Origin: Mesostigma viride | Taxonomy: Eukaryota > Streptophyta > Mesostigmatophyceae > Mesostigmatales > Mesostigmataceae | DNA: 64,000 bases | Assembly: GCA_009746045.1 (NCBI GenBank) | Contig: RPFO01000506.1 | Location: 1-64,000 of the forward strand | Reading direction: 5' to 3' | Shown here: piece after piece, positions 1 to 11,349 of the stretch | How positions within the stretch are numbered: the first letter of the stretch is position 1 | Layout of the letters: the number at the start of each line of letters is the position of its first letter | Notes under the pieces: generated by a model | Seen by the model: only the letters and a program-made list of their open reading frames with translations | What the model was told of the DNA's origin: nothing | The model's database searches: none | Program-made: the position numbers and the translations under genes

Positions 1-520
1 AAATGGGGCTAGAGTCCACTTTTGTGGGAGCCACCCAAAGACCCCCCTTCCTTTAGCACTTGTTGGAGCCCTACAATGTGCAATGTTGGCTCTATTAGCT
101 GTTAGATAACTTTTATTTGTAGAAAACTATTGTTGTCTGTTGCAACCCAAGCCGTACAGTAGGTTAGCGTTAGAAGTGGACTGCACCGGCACGCCGAAGT
201 ACGCACGCACGACGCTACTGGGCTAAGCCGAATTTTGCGCATCCATCCCACGTTACATACGAGCACCGCTTGTAGAACTAGACCTGTAGGCATGAAAATA
301 CGTTTGAAGAGTAGTGCGCACGTACTGCACGATCCCCGCTGTGACTGCGACCCTATCGCGCGGCTTCTTTAGGTTGTGCACGGCAGATCTGCACGAGCAG
401 TTTTTACCGGCGAACGCGGCAGCGACAGCACGAAAGCACAAGCACGCACGCGACGCACGCACCAGCAGCTGGGTGTATACCGATGAGGCCTCCGCACGGA
501 CGCACGCACGACGCTCATAT
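1..520. other. unassigned flank
   Basis: No convincing gene, RNA or repeat was seen. Reading frames crossing it are extensions of the low-complexity array to the right. Confidence 0.4.
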
Positions 521-3147
521 CCCCCCTCCCTCTCCTCTCCTCCTGTCGCCTCCCTCCTCTCCTCAACCTCTCCTCCTCCCCTCCCTCACTCCCTCCCTCC
601 CTCCCTCCCTCCTCCCTCCCTCCTCCCCTCCCTCCCTCCCTCCCTCCCTCCCTCCCTCCCTCCCCTCCTTCCCTCCCTCCCTCCCTCCCTCCCTCCCTCC
701 CTCCCTCGCTCCCTTCCCTCCCTCCCTCCCTCCTCCTCCTCCCTCCCTCCCTCCTCTTCCCTCCCTCCCCTCCCTCCCTCCCTCCCTCCCTCCTCCCTCC
801 CTCCCTCCCTCCCTCCCTCCCTCCCTCCCTCGTTCCCTCCCTCCGCTCCCTCCCTCCTCCCTCCTCCCTCCCTCCCTCCCTCTCCCTCCCTCCTCCCTCC
901 TCCCTCCCTCCTCCTCCCTCCCTCCCTCCCTCCTCCCTCCCCTCCTCCCTCCTCCCTCTCCCTCCCTCCTCCCTCCTCCCTCCCCTCCCTCCCTCCCTCC
1001 CTCCCTCCCTCTCCCTCCCTCCCTCCCTCCCTCCCTCCCTCCCTCTCCTCCCTCCCTCCCCCTCCTCCCTCCCTCCCCCCTCCTCCCTCCCTCCCTCCCT
1101 CCCTCCCTCCCTCCCTCCCTCCCTCCCTCCCTCCCTCCCTCCCTCCCTCCTCCCTCCCTCCCTCCCTCCCTCCCTCCCCTCCTCCCTCCCTCCCTCCCTC
1201 CCTCCCTCCCTCCCTCCTCCCTCCCTCCTCCCTCCCTCCCTCCCTCCCTCCCTCCCTCCCTCCTCCCTCCCTCCCTCCCTCCCTCCCTCCCCTCCCTCCT
1301 CCCTCCCCTCCCTCCCTCCCTCCTCCCTCCTCCCTCCCTCCCTCCTCCCTCCCTCCCTCCTCCCTCCCTCCCTCCCTCCCTCCCTCCCTCCCTCCCTCCC
1401 TCCTCCTCCCTCCCTCCCTCCTCCCTCCCTCCCTCCCTCCCTCCCTCCCTCCCTCCTCCCTCCCTCCCTCCCTCCTCCCTCCCCTCCTCCCTCCCTCCCT
1501 CCCTCCCTCCCTCCTCCCTCCCTCCCTCCCCTCCCTCCGATCCCTCCCTCCCTCCCCCTCCCTCCCTCCCTCCCCCTCCTCCTCCCTCCCTCCCTTCCTC
1601 TCCCTCCCTCCCTCCCTCCCTCCCTCCCTCCCTCCCTCCCTCCCTCCCTCCCTCCCTCCCTCCCTCCGCCCTCCCCTCCCTCCCTCCTCCCTCCCTCCCT
1701 CCCTCCCTCCCTCCCTCCTCCCTCCTCCCTCCCTCCTCCTCCCTCCCTCCCTCCCTCCCTCCCTCCCTCCCTCCCTCCCTCCTCCCTCCCTCCCTCCCTC
1801 CCTCCCTCCCCTCCCTCCTCCCTCCCTCCCTCCCCTCTGGCTCCCTCTCCTCCCTCCCTCCCTTCCCTCCTCCCTCCCTCCCTCCCTCCCTCCCTCCTCC
1901 TCCTCGATCCCTCCCTCCCTCCCTCCCTCCCTCCTCCTCTCACTCTCCCTCCCTCCCTCCCTCCCTCCTCCCTCCCTCCCTCCCTCCTCCCTTCCCTCCC
2001 TCCCTCCCTCGTCCTCCCTCCCTCCCTCCCTCCCTCCCTCCCCCTTCCCTTCCTCCTCCCTCCCTCCCTCCCTCCTCCTCCCTCCCTCCTCCCTCCCTCC
2101 TCCTCCCTCCCTCCCTCCCTCCCTCCCTCCCTCCCTCCTCCCTCCCCTCCTCCTCCTCCTCCTCCCTCCTCCCTCCCTCCCTCCCTCCCTCCCTCCCTCC
2201 CCCTCCCTCCCTCCCTCCCTCCCTCCTCCCCTCCCTCCCTCCCTCCCTCCCTCCTCCTCCTCCCTCCTCCCCTCCTCCTCCTCCCTCCCTCCCTCCCTCC
2301 CTCCCTCCCTCCCTCCCTCCTCCCTCCCTCCCTCCCTCCCTCCCCTCCTCTCCCCTCCCTCCCTCCCTCCTCCGTCCCCTCCCTCCCTCCCTCCCTCCCT
2401 CCCTCCCTCCCTCCTCCTCCCTCCCTCCCTCCCTCCCTCCCTCCCTCTCCCTCCCCCTCCTCCCTCCCTCCCTCCCTCCCTCCCCTCCCTCTCCCTCCCT
2501 CCTCCCTCCCTCCTCCCTCTCCTCCCTCCCTCCCCTCCCTCCCTCCCTCCCTCCCTCCCTCCCTCCCTCCCTCCCTCCCTCCCTCCCTCCCTCCCTCCTC
2601 CCTCCCTCCCTCCTCCCTCCCTCCTCCCTCCCTCCCTCCTCCTCTCCCTCTCCTCCCTCCTCCCTCCCTCCCTCCCTCCCTCCCTCCCCTCCCTCCCTCC
2701 CTCCTCCCTCCCTCCCTCCCTCCCTCCCTCCCTCCCTCCTCCCTCCCTCCCTCCCTCCCTCCCTCCCTCCTCCCTCCCTCCCTCCTCCCTCCCTCCTCCT
2801 CTCTCCTCCTCCTCCCCCTCCCCTCCTCCCTCCCTCCCTCCCCTCCCTCCTCCCTCCCTCCCTCCCTCCCTCCCTCCCTCCTCCCTCCCTCCCTCCTCCC
2901 TCCTCCCTCCCTCCCTCCCTCCCTCGTCCCTCCCCCTCCTCCCTCCCTCCCTCCTCCCCTCCCCCTCCCTCCCTCCCTCCCCTCCCTCCTCCCTCCCTCC
3001 CTCCTCCCTCCCTCCTCCCTCCCTCCCTCCCTCCCTCCCTCCTCCCTCCCTCCCTCCCTCCCTCCCTCCCCTCCCTTTTCCCTCCTCCCTCCCTCCCCTC
3101 CCTCCCTCCCTCCTCCCTCCCTCCCTCCCTCCCTCCCTCCCTCCCTC
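521..3147. repeat. 2.6-kb CCCT/CTC polypyrimidine array
   Basis: The plus strand is almost pure C and T: CCCT units broken irregularly by an extra CTC or CCCCT. Reading frames of 850-970 codons cross it on both strands (Ser-Leu-Pro-Pro one way, Arg-Glu-Gly-Gly the other), but these are by-products of the 4-bp period and should not be annotated as genes. Strict strand asymmetry makes triplex (H-DNA) formation plausible, and the G-rich minus strand could form quadruplexes. On its right edge, on the minus strand, lies a LINE 3' hairpin (3191-3219), so the array occupies a tail-like position. Confidence 0.95.
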
Positions 3148-3219
3148 ATTCATACACCCGATCATTCATGCATGCAGCCGCTCATCATTAACACGCCTCC
3201 GTTGGGAAACTCACGGGGT
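3148..3219 (-). mobile_element. LINE 3' terminus, minus strand
   Basis: On the minus strand the segment reads through CCCGTGAGTTTCCCAACGGA, then a GTTAATGATGAG-like stretch and AATGAATG-like units that run into the GGGA array. This is a variant of the hairpin found at other LINE 3' ends in the window. No coding sequence of the element is recognisable upstream, so it would be a strongly 5'-truncated copy. Confidence 0.6.
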
Positions 3220-4129
3220 ATGAACTATGGAACGGGCGGTAAGAAAGGAAGAAGGAGCCGCCTCCCCAACATGCCGCCCGGCAAAGGCAGCGATGGGCCG
3301 TCCAGGAGGGAAACACTGCGCTTTGCCTTGTACGCCGGGGTGCGCAGGCGACGTGCGGGCACTGTCGCGTGTAAATTTGCCTGCCCGCCCCAGTCCTTCT
3401 CGGAAGGCCTCCCCAGATCATGGCGTCATGGTAAGATCTCTTTTCGCCCGTCGCCGGATTCAAGCTTAAACCACAAGAATACGCCGGTTAATGACCAGAA
3501 AACGGGGGGTTGTCGACGTTATAAACCAGTAGCTGTGGTTTTTCCCGCACCCCGAGCACACTCCGGACGGGGCCAGCAAGCCCCGCCAGCAGGATAAACA
3601 CCGGGCGATGTTGCTGCGCCCAAGGGAAGTCATATAGTTGCAAGAAAAGACGTAAAAGCGATTAAAAGCACGACATGCAGTGTTGCCCCTGTCAGCGCTC
3701 CTATAATTCTCACTTTTTCGCGGAAGGGGCATAAAAATTGGAAACGCAAAATTAAGGGAAATGCATCGCTGGGTTTCTTTGAAATGATGTTAGGAACTGG
3801 TAGAATGTGTTCATGACCACCGAGAGCATGTTTTTCCTGTCTGTGTTTTACCTTGCGCACACACGGGTCGGGCCGGTTGGTGTGCAAAACGCCCGCCTGC
3901 TGCCCACGTGCCCTCGCTGCAGAAAAAAAAAAAAACTGTTTTTCAGGTTTTTTAATGTATGATACTTTTCAGTTATGTAATCAACGTCCGAACAAGCGAA
4001 ATAACGTCCAAAATGGTTGCGTAATCAGCTCGCAATGAATTTTCGCGTCACCATAGCCGTACACACCGCGGAATTTCAGTCAACATTGCACGCGCGCACC
4101 GAATTAATTTCGTCAACTTTCGCGCGGGA
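3220..4129. other. unassigned intergenic sequence
   Basis: Mixed-composition DNA. A 141-codon plus-strand frame crosses the left part but has no recognisable motif and an unremarkable composition, so I do not call it. A short poly-A run lies near 3924. Confidence 0.4.
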
Positions 4130-5860
4130 ATTACCGGGGCATGCAAGGCGCGGCGCCGGACTGATGTGAGCCTGGCCCAGGCCAGGCCGAATCATGCGGA
4201 TGTCCACATCGTCTGCGGTGCATGTCAGGGAGCATGCATGCTCCCCAACATGCAGTTTGAAGCGATCGCGGAACGGGACCTCCGTCCCGTCGAGCAGGCG
4301 CGGCAGCGGTGGGCTACTGGAGGCCCCCGAATCACCATCGCCTCAGTTTTGACACTAATTTCCAACCCCACCGCCCTCGCCTCCAGGCCCACTGAGACAG
4401 TCCAGCCAGGTCTGAATGGTCTCGGGGCGCGCGATGAGGGTGGTGTCGTCCGCATAAATCAGGTCGGCCAGCCGGCGGTAGCCGTGCTCGAGCTCGTTAA
4501 GGATGTCCAAGCCTGGCTCGAACCATGCAGTAAAGCGCGCACGTGCCCGGCGCATGACGTGATCCACGACAATAATGAACAGGTATGGGGACAGGACACA
4601 ACCTTGCCACACCCCGTGGTGAAGGGGGAATGGTGGGGTCAGTGCCTTCCGCAGTCCGCACTACTGTACTGCCTGTGAGCCCTCATACAGTCAATGAATG
4701 GCAGCAATAAACGCTGGTGGCACCCGATCCAGAGCTAGGATGGCCCAAAGAGCCTCCCAGAGGACCGTGTCAAAGGCCTTGATGTACTACTCAACAAAAA
4801 TGAAGACCAGCGGCAAACTGTCAGGGCAAAAGCGACGCACCTCCTCCATCAATTATAACCGGCGCGCGACAAACACAGCCATGACAGACTGTGTTACAAC
4901 CACGACGGAAAACCATCTGAGACTCACCCATGCAGGTGTGGGTCCAGCGCGGCGCGGAGCCCGTGCAGCATCATGCGCATGACTGGACCTTCCGGCAGCG
5001 CGGCGCTCTGGAGGCAGACACCCCGATAGTTATCGGGGTCAGCAGCAGAGCCCTTCTTGTACAGCATGATGCAGATGGCCGTCTGCCACTCAGCAGGCGG
5101 TGGCTCATTCAGAAAGCAGGACACGGTTGCAGAACGCCAGCAGAAGATCCCTCACCGCCGGGTCAGGGGTCTTCAGCAGCTCAGCCGAAAGGTGGTCGGC
5201 ACCGACCGCCGCGTCGTACCGCAGGCGAGCAAGGGCGCCGTCCAATTCCTTCAAAGTGAAGGGGTGGACGACGTCGTTCAATGGTGGCAAGGCAGCCCTC
5301 CTGCAAAGCGGGGACTTGGTAGTCCACGGCCGAGGAGGGGGGCGCCGGCGGCGGCGGGGGGCCGGCGACCCCAAGACGGGCGGGGCTCAGGGTGAAGCGG
5401 CGGGGGGGGGGCGCGACTCCACCTGTCAAGGAAACATTGTGGGCCAACCAGCGGTCAAGGCTTACCGGCGCCGTGCCGTCCCCCGTGTGCTCCACCGCCG
5501 GTGGTGCGCTGCCGCCGGCCGCTGAGCCGGTCGAGGTGGTACCACATGTCCTTGCCCTGGTTGGCGGTTGCGAGCAGTTGGCAGGCCTTCAATGGCATCT
5601 GCGATGCACTGCCGCCGCCTCTGCGTCCTGAGCGTGCTCGTAGGCCTCCACGAGGGCGGGCCGCCTTGAGCACCGGACCGTTTCTGCAGCGGGTCCCGGT
5701 TACGCTTGAGGCGGTGCCGGGCGGCCAAGACCTTGGGGTCCTGGCGGTAGAGCGGGCCGGGGCGGCGGCGGGGCATGCATGACCGGCAGGTGCCGGGCTG
5801 CCAGCAACGGGGCACGGGCGGCAAAGCCCGCAAAAAATGGCTTATGGCCATGTGTTACAG
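4130..5860 (-). pseudogene. decayed LINE reverse transcriptase (ORF2)
   Basis: This is a minus-strand non-LTR reverse transcriptase broken by frameshifts and stops. From right to left it shows: a palm-entry region ending in CNRVLL (around 5105-5180); an early RT motif with MLYKKG followed by NYRGVCLQ (4924-5124); motif B as WQGCVLSPYLFIIVVD; and motif C as YADDTTL with both catalytic aspartates (4355-4612). A DVDIR stretch near 4170 matches the thumb region of the copy at 54.2 kb. The parts lie in different frames, so no functional enzyme is made. It belongs to the same family as the copies at 6.9-7.9 kb and 53-54.8 kb. No 3' UTR is attached on the left, so the 3' end is lost. Confidence 0.85.
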
Positions 5861-5913
5861 TACGTATACTCCCAACGGAGTTATGTTCTTAAATAAATAA
5901 TTAATTTATTTAT
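5861..5913 (+). mobile_element. LINE 3' terminus, plus strand
   Basis: ACTCCCAACGGAGT forms a short hairpin and is followed by TATGTTCTTAAATAAATAATTAATTTATT, an AT-rich tail (the tail is here given as the run to 5913). It is the ACATGATCTCCC-type end found again at 6336, 6744, 16309 and 32384. Confidence 0.6.
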
Positions 5914-6115
5914 GAGCACCCTGACCGCCGGCTTCTGTGTTGCCGGTAGGATGGCGTGTAGCTGCCGTGACTCGGCTGCCGGCCACCCGGGCACTCCAAA
6001 GCAGCCAAATATTCATCCCGGTACGTGGTGGCGGAAGACGATTGTCCAGGCTCACACGCCAGCCCCTGTGGGCAAGCCCCCTCCCCGCAGGAGGAAGGGG
6101 CGCTTTGCTGAGTAA
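5914..6115 (+). pseudogene. C-terminal tail of a LINE ORF
   Basis: The frame ends in TIVQAHTPAPVGKPPP followed by a basic RRRKGRFAE and a TAA stop. A second copy of this tail ends at about 16216 (KPPPTKRRRRFDE), again just upstream of a LINE 3' UTR. The N-terminal part is missing. The next insertion begins directly at the stop codon, and the 3' UTR resumes after it. Which LINE protein this tail belongs to is not established, but its position just before the 3' UTR in two copies makes a retrotransposon ORF likely. Confidence 0.55.
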
Positions 6116-6229
6116 TTAATTAATTAATTAATTAAACTCGTGCTCCCGTTGGGGAGTCACGGAGCACCGAAGTGCTTTTAATCCCTGTGTGTGCACTACA
6201 GGAGAAAGGGCAGAGTAGTTTGCTGAGTA
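6104..6229 (-). mobile_element. severely truncated LINE insertion with 11-bp TSD
   Basis: The direct repeat TTTGCTGAGTA occurs at 6104-6114 and 6219-6229. Between them lies a ~104-bp minus-strand insert: CAGAG end, 3' UTR stub, the hairpin with CTCCGTGACTCCCCAACGGG, then a (TTAA)n tail abutting the left repeat. The same ~80 bp of 3' UTR recurs at the end of the complete element at 26741-28736, so this is a 5'-truncated relative. It landed at the stop codon and 3' UTR boundary of another LINE. Confidence 0.85.
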
Positions 6230-6335
6230 GAGTAGTTACTAGTTATGTCGTACATAGGGTTTTCTAGATTAGCTTAGAGTTAGCCTTAGTTCGGTTTTCG
6301 CGGCTTCGCCCACCTCCATCCACCCAGCGAGGGAA

Positions 6336-6373
6336 TACGTGCTACATGATCTCCCAACGGAGTCATGTTATTT
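6336..6373 (+). mobile_element. LINE 3' terminus, plus strand
   Basis: ACGTGCTACATGATCTCCCA followed by ACGGAGTCATGTTA closes the 3' UTR interrupted by the 6104-6229 insertion. No long tail is visible, so the tail may have decayed. Confidence 0.6.
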
Positions 6374-6743
6374 ACTACGTGGCGGGCAGCCTGCTCGGCG
6401 GCTGACATCTTGTCAGCGTCCTTCAGCACGGCCTGCCGGAGTACATGATGTACCTTCAGATCTGGCTGTGGCGTCTGTGCACGCAACGGTTTCACGCCCG
6501 GAAACCGTCAGTTCTGATGCGTGTGAAGACCAGCCGTTGATCTCACTCACCTCATGACATGGGCTACATTAAGTGAGACAACCATACTTCCTGGACATGA
6601 CCGGTAGAATAAGTGAATTACACGTGACTGCATGACGTGGTCCGGCATAAAGTCGATCTGGACATGAGTCTGATGGCCTAGTTAGGTAGATGGCTTAGTT
6701 AGGCCGTTTCGCAGCTTCGCTCATCCCCATACATCAAAGCCGG
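6374..6743. other. LINE 3' UTR-like sequence, no gene
   Basis: Contains phrases such as TAGTTAGG and GCGGCTTCGC-like text seen in the other LINE 3' UTRs, and a TTAAGTGAGACAAC motif near 6569. No coding sequence was seen. Confidence 0.4.
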
Positions 6744-6800
6744 GAATACGTGCTACATGATCTCCCCACGGAGTCATGTTATAATTTAATTTGATTTTCA
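6744..6800 (+). mobile_element. LINE 3' terminus, plus strand
   Basis: GTGCTACATGATCTCCCCAC then GGAGTCATGTTATAATTTAA: same hairpin, with a TTTAA-type tail that has decayed into TTTGATTTTC. Confidence 0.65.
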
Positions 6801-6937
6801 ATGAGATGGCCGTGGCATGTGGGCGGGGCCCATGCACTTTGCCCTCTTCGAAATAAACGGGCCGGGTTAACGGGCTACAACTAGGTAGAACTACAAGGAA
6901 GTATTAAGGTCAATCGTAGAATCATCCCCCACTCCAT

Positions 6938-7912
6938 ATAGGTTTTCTGGCCTGCGCTGTTGGACATCCTCGATCTGTTCCGGATCCCCCTCCCCCTTAT
7001 AATTTGCTGTCATCCTCAACCTGCATGAAGGGTCCACCACTTCGGTGCGCACTTCCTACGCGGCGGGACCACGCCACCATGCCCTTTACAGAAGGGTGTG
7101 TGGCAGGGCTGCGTGCTGTCGCCCCACGTCCTGTTCATTATTGTGGTCGAATACATAATGATTCAGGCGCGCAAGCGGTTTACTAGCTCGCATTGTGGGT
7201 AGGGAACCAGGGGTGCAGGTCGACAACCGTTTCTGGCATGGCGGGGCAGAAACGGAGATTCGGCTGGCGGACATCATCTACATATGCAGACGACACCACC
7301 CTCTTCGAGGCCGGGCACTGAGCACGTGCAGACGTGGCTTAATTGACTGCCTGGCAATCGAGGCTGGTGTGGTGGGGCTTGAGGTCAGCCAGAAGACTTC
7401 GAGGCTCTGGCGATTGGGCTCACTCAGCCACCCGGCGCCCGACCTCTTTCTCCTTGACGGCTCTCGAGTCCTGTATCGGGACCGCGTCAAGTTGCTGGGT
7501 TACTAGCTTACTCCCCAGCTGCGAGGCCGATGTGGACCACCGTATCTCCCTCGCCTGGCACGCTTTACGCCAATTATACCGGGCCCTGCGGCGCAAGCCC
7601 TCAGTGGGCAAGCTAGAAAAACAGGACCTGTTTAAGGTCCTGGTCCTCCCTGTTCTTACGTACGGGGCCGAGATGTGGCCTCTCACGTACTGCCGACCTT
7701 GCCAACAAGCTGGATGCCCGTGGTCACCAACATGCTGCGGTCAATTTTTCGTGTGGATACGCTGAGCACTGATGTCCACAAGGAGGACTTATATCTCGAC
7801 ATGCCACTTATCACCAGCACCATCAAGCAGCGGCGCCTGATGCTAGAAGGGCACTTAAATACATAGCTCGCACCAACCAGGTAGACACCTCACGTGGCCC
7901 CTGTCCCCATGC
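6938..7912 (+). pseudogene. LINE reverse transcriptase fragment, left part
   Basis: Plus-strand ORF2 remnant beginning after motif A. A segment around 6940-7010 reads VFWPALLDILDLFRIPLPL, matching the DALWVVLHLFRVPS region of the 53-kb copy. Next come HEGSTTSVRT, a WQGC motif B region (about 7100) and thumb-region text with FLLDGSRVLYRDRVKLLG and EADVDHRISLAWHALRQLYR (7420-7600). The last recognisable residues are TNQVDT near 7880, where the 53-kb copy has ANQVDT. Several stops and frame changes make it nonfunctional. Homology resumes at about 15703, on the far side of a 7.8-kb insertion. Confidence 0.85.
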
Positions 7913-8027
7913 ACACCTGGAATTGTACTACATTTTTCAAATTGTACTTCAGTTTTGAAAGTTGCATTTTCATGCATTTAAAGTTTCAACTAAAGTCTTT
8001 GAGGAAAAAAAAGTTCGGCGGCGGCCG

Positions 8028-8930
8028 TGGCACCGTTGCACCGTTGCACCGTTGCACCGTTGCACCTCAAATTGCATATATGCACACACCTTTGCACATG
8101 CAATTGTTATCCATGGGATTTATGTAGGTGGATGGGTCATGCAAGGGTTACCTAGATGCTCATGACACCGTGCCACCGTGGCGCCGTTGCACCGTTGCAC
8201 CGTTGCACCGTTGCACCTCAAATTGCATATAAACACACACCTTTGCACATACAATGGTTATCCATTGGGATTTATCAAGGGTAATGGGTCATGCAAGGGT
8301 TACCTAGACATGCTCATGACACCGTTGCATCGTGGCATCGTGCCACGTGCCACCGTGGCACCGTGGCACCGTTGCACCGTTGCACCGTTGCACCGTTGCA
8401 CCTCAAATTGCATATAAACACACACCTTTAAGCACATGCAATTGTTATCCATGGGTTTTATGTAGGTGGATGGGTCATGCAAGGGTTACCTAGATGCTCA
8501 TGACACCATGGCACCGTGGCATCGTGCCAGCGTGCCACCGTGCCACTGTGCCACCTCAAAAGTTGCATATAAACACGTACACATATTTGCACATACAATG
8601 GTTATCCATTGGGATTTATCAAGGGTAACATTTGGGTCATGCAAGGGTTACCTAGACATGCTCATGACACCGTTGCATCGTGGCATCGTGCCACCGTGCC
8701 ACCGTGCCACCGTGCCACCGTGGCACCGTGGCACCGTTGCACCGTTGCACCGTTGCACCTCAAATTGCATATAAACACACACCTTTCCGTTTTTCCGCGT
8801 TTTCCGCGGCCCGGCACTGAACGCAAATGGTTTTCACCTTTGCGGAGTGCCTGATCAGAACACACCTTTGCACATGCAATTGTTATCCATGGAGCCACCA
8901 TGCCACCGTGCCACCGTGCCACCTCCACAA
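8028..8930. repeat. GTTGCACC minisatellite in a longer tandem repeat
   Basis: Blocks of the 8-bp unit GTTGCACC (with GTGCCACC and GTGGCACC variants) alternate with a unit starting CCTCAAATTGCATATA and containing TGGGTCATGCAAGGGTTACC. Starts near 8064, 8216, 8400, 8552 and 8757 give a variable spacing of about 150-205 bp, set by the length of the 8-bp blocks. Reading frames across it are repeats of His-Arg-Cys-Thr-Val-Ala and are not genes. Confidence 0.9.
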
Positions 8931-9224
8931 CGGTATGAAAGTGCCAAAAAATGCCCTTATAAGCCCTACATGGAGCAAATTGAGTCCAAACATGCTAGAT
9001 ATTGGTAGGCAGCATGTCCAGGACACCAGTAGAAGGAATTTGACTTTCCAGAATTTTCCGACATCGGTTGGTCTATTTTTGGCATGTCTATTTTTAGCAA
9101 CTTTCCAGATTTTAATATAAACAAATACCACTTAGTATGCAAATAAAGAGCTCCTGGCCTGGCTATTTGCAGGTAGGCTAATGCTCATGTCTACCAACTG
9201 TGCACCAGGTCCCATGGTCATCTG

Positions 9225-9800
9225 ACCTCATTTGGTGACAAACTGCCACCAAATGCTAGCAAAAACGCACTGTTTCACCACATCTCATTGCAGTTTCCAT
9301 AGAAGGTGTGTTCAGTCGAGGCTGGAAATTTGCAATCACATTGCACATCATAAATGTAGACATGGCACAAAAAATCAGGTCCATCGTACTGTATTTGGTA
9401 ACAAAATGCCACCAAATGCTAGCAAAAATGTGCGTTTTTCGCGTTTTTTAGACACATTTCATGACAGTTTTCATACAAGATGTGCTCAGTTGGGGCTGGA
9501 AACTTGCAAGCATATTAAATATCATTATTGTAGACATTGCACAAAAATTCAGGTCCGTTGTACTTCATTCATTGACAGCTCGCTACCAAATGTGAGAAAA
9601 AATGTGCGATTTTTGCATTTCCGCCACATTTCCAAGTGCAGTTTCCCATGCCAGGTGTGCTCAGTTGAGGCTGAAAACAAGCGCGCATGTTAATCATCAT
9701 CATTTCAGACATTGCACAAAACTTAATTCAGGTCCATCAAGTGTCATTGGGTTCACTGGTCCATGCAACACCTGCCAGTTTCCAGCTAATCACTCAACCT
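9225..9800. repeat. diverged ~170-bp tandem repeat
   Basis: ACCAAATGCTAGCAAAAA-like text recurs near 9250, 9412 and 9587, each followed by TTTCACCACATTTC-like, GTGTGCTCAGT-like and ACATTGCACAAAA-like segments. Three diverged copies are visible. The short frames crossing them are similar to each other because of the repeat. Confidence 0.8.
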
Positions 9801-10185
9801 TGGATGACAAAGTTCTTTTGTAACGGTATGGCCAACTCCCACCAACTGTGTTGCTAACTGTTCAGACCTTGCACAGATAATATAACACAACTTTTGTGAC
9901 ACATAGACAAAGATATATGAATATGAACAGTGGCTAGACATGGCTGTATATATGTGCATGTGGCCATGCTCAGGCAATTTTCAAGTAGGGGCTTGTTAGA
10001 CATAAGAACTAGACATAAGAACTAGCTAGACCTTTTCAGTGGTTTTCCATTTGCGGGTATTTCCTCGTAAATGGTGGGAGAGCGATCGCAGCAATGGTGC
10101 TCACCACTAGACACTCCCGGCCAGCTAGGCTAGAAACACACGCCCTGATCAAGCATGCTGTTTCCGGCCCCACCGTCTAGGTCAT
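9801..10185. other. unassigned
   Basis: No gene or repeat recognised. Confidence 0.35.
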
Positions 10186-10392
10186 CTAGTCGCTCCACAC
10201 GTAAGCCAGCCATAATTTCAATGCACAAGGATACACATTTCCATCACCATTCATCTTCATCATCCTGAACGACTCGAAAACGCGGAAAAGATAACGGCAG
10301 GCTCGAGCTACCATGGTCCGGATTCTCCCGATTTCTGGCCTGCGCTGGTTGTCTCTTTGATAAGAACTGCCAGCTGTCACGTTCGCTAGCAT
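10186..10392 (-). mobile_element. dispersed repeat carrying a short open frame
   Basis: On the minus strand an ATCAAAGAGACAACCAGCGC end leads into a frame with ARACRYLFRVFESFRMMKM and NGDGNVYPCALKLWLAY ending at TAG. The same ~180 bp occurs at 19600-19790 and in part at 32445-32552 with stops or truncation. The product is not recognised. A conserved frame in a dispersed repeat could be part of a transposon protein or a captured host exon. Confidence 0.55.
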
Positions 10393-11349
10393 GATCAGTT
10401 CAAACCCACAGCATGCACGGTAGTCGCAAACTCAGCTTGGCAATGTAGTAATCTAATCATGCCAGGCATCTTGGCGGTCGGCATGGCTGCGATGTGTTTT
10501 GTGCGCCTTGATTCGGTAGCAGCACATCCCTTGGCAACCGGCCCGCCTGACTAAGGTTGCCACACATGGTCCTCTGCATCACCATGGATGTCCCCATGTC
10601 CCTGTCTCTGTTATAGGGGTTCACGTTGCTGGCGATGCAGCTTCCAAGTTGGACTAGATCTCCTCAGCCAGCGCTGTGGTGCATAGCCAGACAGCTCATA
10701 CACTGCTCAGTTGCTACCTCGAGGTTGCCGGCTTGAAATGTGCCACCAAAGGACTGCACTTGGCCGCCATCATACCTAGCATGAAGAAGCCACTGCACAA
10801 CCCCGGTGAGCCGCTTGGCCACCATACCGCAGTTGTCTTCAACAGATAGTGCAAGGCCAATGGCCTCTTCACAGGCACGTGCCTTGTGCTCATGCTCTTG
10901 CTCTGGCCCTTGTCAGCATGAGATGCACGCCCTTGCATGCTTCACCATGTTTCTCCAAGCCATCCGTGACTACTTGCTTCAGAAATGTCATTCAACTCCT
11001 GCTCGTCCTCAGCCACCAGACTGCCTAACTAGCTGGTGCCCCATCCCTCACTTTGGCGAGGACTGCGATTCTGGCTAGCAGCTTAGCGATCGTGCGTGGT
11101 TGTGCCCGAGTTTCTGGGTTAGTGGCAGTGGCATTGGAGCAAGAGTTGTTGAGCATGTGCGTGTGTCTATCCTCTTGACAAACAACCCCTCGCACCCCTG
11201 ACATTGAGGAGTTTGGCCATGTGCCACATGGCAGGTTGCCAGAATTCCGCAAACATGCATCATAGGGAAATAAAGGATGGCTGGTTGAGCACACGACATG
11301 AGTAAACAAAATACACAGCGCTGGTGCTGTCCGATATCCCCTACATGTG
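10393..11349. other. unassigned
   Basis: Mixed-composition DNA inside the 7.8-kb island. Short frames exist on both strands but none has a motif or a clear coding signature. Confidence 0.35.

Noticed and set aside
314-3223. Reading frames of 850-970 codons rich in Ser-Leu-Pro or Arg-Glu-Gly on both strands
   Set aside because: They follow from the CCCT repeat; all frames on both strands are open because units lack stop triplets.
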